From assembly GCA_025617375.2 (NCBI GenBank), contig JAMYGW020000001.1:1860001-1924000 (forward strand): a stretch of DNA of 64,000 nucleotides. Direction: 5' to 3'. Positions within the stretch are counted from its first letter, which is position 1. The number at the start of each line of letters is the position of its first letter. Under the pieces are notes generated by a model. It saw only the letters and a program-made list of their open reading frames with translations. It ran no database searches and was not told the origin of the DNA. The DNA comes from Acarospora socialis. Lineage: Eukaryota; Ascomycota; Lecanoromycetes; Acarosporales; Acarosporaceae. Of the stretch, positions 57,331 through 64,000 are shown piece after piece. Both the position numbers and the translations under genes were made by a program.

Positions 57331-58626
57331 TCATAATAGCGACGAAATCACGTCGTGATTAAAATTATGCCCTGCCACAGCTTCATTCAACTTGGATTCT
57401 TCACCATCGGTGTCTTGGCTCGCGGCAACAACTAATGTGGCCTCCAGGTCGATCTGGGTCGAGGCCGGTGACGTAGCGGTGCCGTCATCATCAACCACTG
57501 TTCCCTTGCGACTTACGGGATCATCACCAACGGTTGAGGTTTCACCGCTGGATACAATGCTAGCGACGCTTGCTCTCTTGGCCAAATGGCCGCGGTCATA
57601 AAGGGGCTGAGACATGGAGGCAACCTCACGGTTGAGATAATCTCTGATCGCCGTGCACTCACACGTGCTGTGTTTCAACAGTTCGCCTTTCAGGAAAAGG
57701 ATCTCCTCCTTCAGACTCGCGACCATGACAGACAGTTGGTTTTTGGAGGATTGCAATTCCCGCGCTCGGACCTCGAGATTCGAAGTCCATTCTTTCTTCT
57801 TCTGTCTACACTTGGAAGCCGCGACCCGGTTGCGTTCGAGGAACTTGGAGCGCTTGGCGTCCTCGACGGGTGGTACGGAGGCCTCCGTTGCGTTGGGTGA
57901 TTGGAGTTTGGTACTGGAAACGGATTTGCGTTGACGCTTCGATGGGTGTTTATCCGCAACTTCGCCCGGTTGAGATGACGGCGAGCCCCGCTTTCGCTTT
58001 CCGGCTCGTATGGTCTCTATCAATTGCTCCTCGTGCTCTTCCCGGTGGTTGTCACCGTCCTCGGGTGACCTGTCGTTGGGAGGCGTGACTTGTCCATATT
58101 CGGTTCGGGTGTGGCCATTGTGGGTTTGTGTCAGGATCCGATGGAGCGGTGAGAACATCGGTTGTGGGAGGTCGTTAAATAGCCACTGTTCGGGCGAGTG
58201 TTTCTCCGAATTCGGTGGAGAAGGTACTTGCAGCTGCATGGCGGGCTGCAAGCTCAACTGGGGTTGATTCTCTTGCTTCGACGGGCGCCACAGTACCGGC
58301 GCTGGCACATCGGCCGTCTTTGAAGCCAAGGTCGGGTGGTTCCCGTATGGTATTGGACTCATACGTGGCGAGAAGCCGAAGAGTGGGGAGAAGGTATCGG
58401 TTTTCATCGATTGAGGCATGGTGTTGGTGGTGAGACCGGCGAAGTCGTAAGGGTGGTGATCATCGGGACGGGTTTGCGAATCGTGACTGCGGTCAAGTGT
58501 GGAGGTGCCAGCCTTGAATGAGGTCTCGAAAGGATTGACGTTCTCATCCGCGTCGATGGCTGCAGTAAAGAAGCCTGGAGTCGAGAGGACGTCCGAGGCC
58601 ATGAAAGCCTGCGAGTTGACGGTCAT
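57331..58626 (-). CDS. atfA: bZIP transcription factor, AtfA/Atf1 type
   Basis: A stress-activated CRE-binding activator (Atf1/ATF2 family), 431 residues, one exon. The N-terminus (MTVNSQAFMASDVLSTPGFF) and SKFLERNRVAASKCRQKKKE, the basic region, are characteristic; leucines follow in the zipper (NLEVRARELQSSKNQLSVMV, ASLKEEILFLKGELL). HSTCECTAIRDYLNREVA after the zipper is the conserved Atf1 extension. The middle is Ser/Pro/Gln-rich and includes SP sites (SPRMSPIPYG; VPSPPNSEKHSP) that suit a MAP kinase target such as Hog1/SakA. It likely governs osmotic, oxidative and spore stress genes. An ATG 93 bases upstream is in frame but less likely. Confidence 0.88.
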   Translation of the reverse strand: MTVNSQAFMASDVLSTPGFFTAAIDADENVNPFETSFKAGTSTLDRSHDSQTRPDDHHPYDFAGLTTNTMPQSMKTDTFSPLFGFSPRMSPIPYGNHPTLASKTADVPAPVLWRPSKQENQPQLSLQPAMQLQVPSPPNSEKHSPEQWLFNDLPQPMFSPLHRILTQTHNGHTRTEYGQVTPPNDRSPEDGDNHREEHEEQLIETIRAGKRKRGSPSSQPGEVADKHPSKRQRKSVSSTKLQSPNATEASVPPVEDAKRSKFLERNRVAASKCRQKKKEWTSNLEVRARELQSSKNQLSVMVASLKEEILFLKGELLKHSTCECTAIRDYLNREVASMSQPLYDRGHLAKRASVASIVSSGETSTVGDDPVSRKGTVVDDDGTATSPASTQIDLEATLVVAASQDTDGEESKLNEAVAGHNFNHDVISSLL

Positions 58627-60239
58627 GCCAATATCTTCGGCCGAATAGGTCCGAGCCGATAGAAGGCCCTTTGGAAACAGAGCAGGTCCTTTATCACGAC
58701 CGTGTGTGCAGCGCCGCAAAAGCTGAGTTGATTGCTTGAAGATGTACGGAGCCGAAGGACTTGGGTCGACAGCGGGGTTGAGAGGTGCAGTGTGCCGACA
58801 CTCGGGTCTATGCGTGTCAATCTGCGGTACTAGTTGCCAAGAAAAGGGTCTCGTTGTTGATGATTAGGTCAGAGGGCCTGTTGACAGATGACGAGCGAAA
58901 GGATGAGAAAGGCGTACGAGTAGATTATAAGAGAGGATGATAGCGGACGGAGTGGAGAAGAGAAAGGTCTGCCACCTACTTCACTCCGTACATACCTTTC
59001 CTACCGTTAACTTACGGTATGTGAACGGGTACGAGTCGGTACGGATGTTTACTTGGTCACCTTTTGTTGAGCTACAGCGAACAAGTGCTCCCACAGGTGA
59101 GCGGACCCCTGCAAAACTCAGCCCCTAGAAGTAGAGTAACTGACTCGTAAGTTTGGACTCACTCCATCAAAAGATATAATACCGGAGGGCAGCTCCGCTC
59201 CGCACACGGTTTACACATAGTAACTCCCAGGTTTGCCGCCTTCGTTGCGTTGAGCTTCTTCTTTCTTCATCAATAATCGAAGCGATCCGAGGCCAATTGA
59301 CCGGTCATTTGTATGGGTAAAACCTGTGGCTTTGTTCTTTTTCCTCCAGTATTCGCATTTTTCCGGCCAGCACTGTTCGATTTCTTGTGGTTAACATTGT
59401 AGGCTGTATTACAGATATACTTACCGTCATCAAGCGGATCCTGAATAATACGGCACAGACATATCGGTAAAGTCAATCATAACCGCCAGGGTACGAGTAC
59501 TCTACTTCCAAGGCACCGAGTTTAGGTATAGGCCAACTGCTCTTAGAGTGATGATCGGAAGAGGTGAGGGTGATCGAGCCGTCGAGTCGGAGGGTGATGA
59601 GGATAGTAAGGTAGTAGTAGCTCCGTAGCCTAAGCCACACAACGGAAGTGAGGAGGGGGATTTTGCACATGCGAATGTTGGAAATGCCCATTCGCCTTTG
59701 ATCGTCACGGGCCCCGCTTTTGAATGGACGGCGACCGGGCCCCTTGATTCGACGGAAGCCGTTTCCCTTGTTCCATTTCTTTGACTTTTCGATGGAGCCA
59801 CGATCGAGAAAATGCAAAACAACTCCCCCCATCTGACACCGGCAGTCGGAAGGGCCTCCGACAGAATGTATGCGTAAAGGCAGCCCACATTTTTCGATCC
59901 AACTTATCGCCACACTTTGAACAGTCTCCTTGATAGGAAGGTAAGGTAGTTACAGCTTGCCATATCTTTTCCGTTGCACATAATCTGTTAGAGGTACTCT
60001 CTGTAACAGTATATGTTTGATCCTCTTATTCGGTGTTGTTCTGTCGCAACGAGTCTGGGGCGAAGAATATCACCCTCACCTGTACCGTACCGAGGCAGCA
60101 TGTAACTTACACGTATATCTGGGTCCAGGTTCTGTAATATATTTAAGATACCAATCGCCTCAGGTAAACGCTCTGCCCTTTCTCGCTTGCCCTCAAGGTA
60201 GGGTTCACGTACCAAGCGTCCTGCGGATAACAGCACCAA

Positions 60240-60360
60240 GTACTCCGTACCAAGTGGCGAATCTACACAATACGGTACCTAAGGTATCTTACCTACCTAG
60301 GTACTTTCCCTTGTACACGCCATACCTACCTTATCTTGCCGGCATAAGGTACGTACCTTC
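60240..60360. repeat. Cluster of TACCTAGG-type palindromic motifs
   Basis: In 120 bases there are a TACTCCGTACC copy, TACCTAAGGTA, TACCTACCTAGGTAC and TAAGGTACGTACC. Smaller groups lie near 9575, 12053, 55980 and 60610-60660. Such motifs are common between genes in filamentous ascomycetes; the function is unknown. Confidence 0.6.
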
Positions 60361-60489
60361 GACTGTTGGCCGGAGACGGTTCCGACAGCGACAAGGGTCC
60401 GGTGCTCAGGAGTCGACTAAGTTTCGTACCATAACAGCTTCTATCAACATTAAATATTTCCTGATACACACATACGAGTAAGCTACCTA

Positions 60490-60611
60490 CTCGCACGGCT
60501 CGGAATGACACAAGTCACGTGGGAGGATATGGTACGCTTACCTTAGTCATCCCAAATAAGTAAGCGTACCATATCCTCCCACGTGACTTGTGCCATTCCG
60601 AGCCGCGCGAG
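60490..60611. repeat. Perfect-length inverted repeat, 52-base arms, 18-base loop
   Basis: The left arm 60490-60541 and right arm 60560-60611 are reverse complements apart from two A/G differences. The arms contain CACGTG, GAGGATATGGTACGCTTAC and GGCTCGGAATG. The loop is 18 bases. Transcribed in either direction it would form a long near-perfect hairpin. There is no nearby gene or transposon. Confidence 0.92.
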
Positions 60612-62554
60612 TACCTAGGTAGGTATCTAGGTAGGTCTTTACCTAAGGTAGGGTATGTATTAAGTGGACCTAGCGTGAGGTACGCGACCCCTGATTTGGA
60701 AATGGAATGGTAGATGTTCATCTCCGATGCCTTCGTCGGAGATCTATCTAGATTGCTGTACAGAAACAACCCGATAGCCGAGTCGGCTATCTGAAGGCAG
60801 TACTCTGTTATGCACATCAAAATGCTGATCACGACTTCAAACTCGAATAGGAAAGGCTTGGAGTTGTATGGGAGTTGAGTACGGAGTTATCGTGGGTAGG
60901 GTTCAAGTCGATTGGCTGTTACCTTCTAAGGGACGGTGAAGGGAAGGACAGCTTACTCAGGTTCACTCAACACTATGAGTCCCTTAGGTAAGATAGTTCT
61001 TGAGGTGATGACTGTGGGATCTCAATTCGACCTACCGAAGAAGTTCTTCGTATACTAAGCGTCCATAACATGCATATAGCCTCCATACCGACAAGCAGGC
61101 CTTAACCTTGCGGCTTCAGAACGTGTTTGAGGCTAAGTCACGGATTCCCTTCTTGCGCCCAACTCACAGGCGAACATACGCTTGAGGTTGATAGCTTCTC
61201 TTCTGCGCTTCCTCCCTGGTTGTGAGAGTGTATAAGGCGCATGTGTATGTGTACTTTATCTTTCAGGCGCGCGGCTTTAACCTTGGGGTTCGAGTACCTA
61301 GGTACGAGACTGTTTTTGCCAAGATCCGAAGAAGCTTCCTTAAGATACCTTAGGCATGTACACATACCTTACGTCAATCACCTTGACATCACCGTTCCTC
61401 AAAAGACTCACTCTTTCTTTTTCAACTTCCGTGTCCTCCGATATCTTACTTCCTCTTTCTTGCCTGCAATGGAAGACTTCAAGATGCGAGTGATGTACGC
61501 CTCGCAGGAGAACTCCAGACGACCTTTTTGGAACTATTGATTCCGAGGGGACTGGTAGTCATTACAAGTGGATATGTACTCCAAACCATCCCATCATTCT
61601 TCATCGGCTAACAGTTGGCATGTTGAAGATCACCTTTACTTTCTTCCAGAACATCCTATTGAATTCGCTCACGACTGGATTGTCATCGCGTCCGCCGCTC
61701 GCCGTCCCAATCGCCATCGAACAGTGTACACCTGTTCGGGATCGGAGACTTGGCAACGTTCCAGCTGCAGGGCAAGGATGATGAGACCGTGTTTGGTTGC
61801 CTCGGACATTTTACCAAACTGGTTCTGGTCGTACCGACAGACCATTCCGATGCGTACCACGATCAAGATGCCGTGTACCAGTACTTCCTTCCACACTGGC
61901 GATTTCTCCACCGCTACCAGCTGAATCATTGGCGACACAATGGCTCTAAGGCGAGAGAAGGGGTATCCGTTCAGTTCCCACTGAGAGAAAGCCAAATGAG
62001 CAGAACTGATCAACCTTCAAGCTGACCTCGTAGCAGCGTCAACGACCTCTATGGGATGTTATCACTCTCCCGTTGTTCTCGCGTCTGTGTGACATTATTG
62101 TATGTTCTCCAACGGAATTTGAATGTGAAAAGATGGAGATCCATGATCCAAAACTCGAAATCGGTCATGCATCTCCATGCCCAACAAACAAACATACAGC
62201 AGCGCGTGCGCGTTCGAGAGCCATATTGGCACCCGCAGAAGCAGATCGAGAGCCAAAACAAACGCTCCGTACACGTCTTGCTTCGGGAGTACGATAAATA
62301 TATCAACCGCTCTTGGCATGAAACCCCTTCCTTCGCGGCGTCGAGTTCTGGGCATCAATTGAAAGCATCCCAGGACTTGACTTCTTCGGCTGCCAATGAA
62401 CAGATTCTACCACTATGCTGGACCACGAGTACAGCGCCGTATCAGTATCCACTCCTTTGTCGCTTCTTTATATACTCGATACCCATGTTCAACGTAACGT
62501 CGATAGTCATCTGCACATCTCCCGATCATGCTGCCCGAATGGGCTCCGCAAGCA

Positions 62555-62598
62555 GATCTGATCAAATCTTATCTGATCAAATCTTATCTGATCAATTC
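62555..62598 (+). repeat. Tandem 15-base repeat containing TGATCA
   Basis: Three head-to-tail units of ATCTGATCAAATCTT, the last one diverging at its end. They lie about 380 bases upstream of the RPA3 start and may be in its 5' UTR or promoter. Confidence 0.85.
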
Positions 62599-62974
62599 CC
62601 GCCCGCATCAGCAAAGCCCACTGTATCACGTGCCTACGCGTCTTCGTCTCGTTGCACCCCACCATCGTCACATCCCACCCTCTCACCACAGCTCACAATC
62701 CATTCAGCCTCAACTAAAACACCATCCAATTCCCCCAACACCGAAACACACCCAACCAACAACTTCATCGACCCCGCTCTCACTTTTCCTCCTTTCCTTC
62801 CTCTCCAAACAGCCTCACCCTCCATCCGACCCGCCCACAACCCACCTAACAATCCCCACACCCCGTCCTCCAGCCCCAATCCCTCATCACCCGTCCCATT
62901 CCACCCTCACTCTTACTCGCCGACCTCACGACCAGTACTCGACCGAGAATAGACAAGATAAGACAGGAAAAGAG

Positions 62975-63656
62975 ATGGCCAACAACCCACCCCCGACCCC
63001 CCGCCTCACCGCGCCCTACCTCTCCCACTTCCCCTCGCAAACCGTCCGCCTGATCGGCAAGGTCCTCCAGTTGCGCGGCGAGACGGCCGTCGTGGATGCG
63101 GGGGGCGAGATTATCGTGCATCTGAACCGGGTACGTGTAGTTACCGTCTCGTCTCCGGCTATCTCGAAGGGAATAAGAGCAGAGGTTGAGAGGAAGGAGG
63201 GGCGAAGAGTGTAGGGTGTGTACAGGGGTGGGAGGGGTAAAGAGGAAGGGGGCTTGAATGAGTGTGGGCTAATGTGCAGGGGAGGGAACAGGATAGTCAT
63301 CTCATTCCCGGCAACGCGGTCGAGATTGTGGGCAAAGTGCAGGGAGACTTGAGTGTCAGGGTCTTGATGGCGACGGATTTTGGGGCGAATCTAGGTCCGC
63401 ATGCTTCTTTGCCTTCTCTTGTTCTTTTCTGCTTTGGGCCCATGGTGGATGTGAGAGTGAGGAAGAGGGAGGTGAGTGGTTGGAGAACAGGAGGGAGTGC
63501 AAGGAGGGAGCGAGGAAGAGGGAATTAACTTGTACTTGAAGATGTAGAGATGGCTTGACTGACGTTGGAAATGGGATAGATTTCGCGGCGGTTGAGAAAG
63601 TAGTCGAGTGTTCGATGCGGTGGAAGGAGATTTTCTATGATGCGGGAGAGTCGTAA
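62975..63656 (+). CDS. RFA3: Replication protein A subunit 3 (RPA14)
   Basis: The small OB-fold subunit of the single-stranded-DNA-binding complex RPA. 115 residues from exons 62975-63130, 63280-63394 and 63580-63656. It begins MANNPPPTPRLTAPYLSHFP, has VRLIGKVLQLRGETAVVDAG and VHLNR, then DSHLIPGNAVEIVGKVQGD, LSVRVLMATDFGANL, and ends DFAAVEKVVECSMRWKEIF. The order and length match the family. The second intron is long for this window (185 bases). A small frame through the first intron is a decoy. Confidence 0.9.
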
Positions 63657-64000
63657 TGAGCTGGGTAATGGATGGCTTCTGAAGGAACAGGGAGGGTGGC
63701 CGGGGGCCGAGGCCAAAGGAGATGAGAGAACGACGGACAAGGTCCCGATGATTCGGACACGGCGACGATAACGGCACTGAGCCACAAAGGCATTCAATCA
63801 TCCCCATTCCTGGGACATGGAGATGATAGCGCGAACATCTGGCTGTCTTACTGCGATGCTGCTCATAGCCACGGCTGTCCAGCGCTCTTGATCTAGGCAA
63901 TCGATATTCAAAGATACTTGCAGTTTCCACTTGACCTTACATCCCCTATCGTCCTCATTTCCGATGTGGTGCTCTCCCCTCCCCAGCATACCACTTCTCT
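63657..64000. other. Right-edge interval
   Basis: 344 bases downstream of RPA3 to the window edge. No gene is recognised. Confidence 0.4.

Larger units (their letters stand above)
58627..62974. other. Long gene-poor region with motif clusters, a hairpin and a tandem repeat
   Basis: About 4.3 kb without a gene I can support. It includes the bZIP promoter (58.6-59.1 kb), a dense cluster of TACCTAGG/TACCTTAGG-type palindromes and TACTCCGTA copies at 60.2-60.7 kb, a 122-base hairpin at 60490-60611, and a 15-base tandem repeat at 62555-62598. Frames of up to 298 codons near 62.0-63.0 kb run through the RPA3 leader and look like random low-complexity sequence. No tRNA or transposon was recognised. 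Confidence 0.5.

Noticed and set aside
60890-60930. GGGTTCAAGTCGA, similar to a tRNA B box
   Set aside because: The flanks cannot form an acceptor or anticodon stem.
62056-62952. 298-codon plus frame before RPA3
   Set aside because: Compositionally random, Pro/Ser/His-rich, no homology signal, and it ends just before the RPA3 start; likely 5' flank.

Overview
The window is nuclear DNA of a filamentous ascomycete (Pezizomycotina). About thirty genes lie on both strands. Most carry short introns of roughly 45-80 bases with GT...AG ends and CTAAC/CTGAC-like branch points. The set is typical of such fungi: Trs31, Alb1, Las1, Shg1, an AtfA-type bZIP factor, complex I subunits and a chitin deacetylase. 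I cannot place it to class from sequence alone.

Layout. 0-5 kb: an oil-body-associated (DUF1264) protein, glyoxalase II and the rRNA-processing nuclease Las1, all minus strand. 5-9 kb: a secreted chitin deacetylase and an orphan disordered protein. 8.8-13.4 kb: a gene-free stretch rich in TACGGAGTA and TACCTAGG motifs. 13-18 kb: NAD kinase, TRAPP subunit Trs31 and an MFAP1-type splicing factor. 18.2-18.9 kb: a non-autonomous Tc1/mariner-like transposon (MITE) with long inverted ends, next to an orphan Hsp70-fold gene. 21-29 kb: a secreted aspzincin-like metalloprotease, Alb1, and a V8/trypsin-like protease with an unrecognised duplicated C-terminal module. 29-41 kb: Ubp1-like deubiquitinase, COMPASS subunit Shg1, a small complex I subunit, eIF2B delta and an AAA ATPase. 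41-47 kb: CRAL-TRIO protein, DNA polymerase alpha subunit B, an orphan 154-residue protein and ribosomal protein S29. 47.7-55.8 kb: six consecutive genes for proteins that are, or probably are, mitochondrial (EF-Tu, IF-3, Imp1, mL38, uL4m, 3-hydroxyisobutyryl-CoA hydrolase). 57-64 kb: an AtfA-type bZIP factor, a long gene-poor stretch with a 52-bp-arm hairpin, and RPA subunit 3.

Working together: the clearest functional grouping is mitochondrial gene expression at 47.7-53.9 kb, with two divergent gene pairs sharing promoters of about 150 bases. Otherwise the genes are housekeeping neighbours. A perfect CRE (TGACGTCA) upstream of the DUF1264 gene could be a target of the AtfA-type factor encoded in the same window. 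The most novel-looking items are the protease with duplicated modules, the large hairpin, the MITE and several orphan genes.
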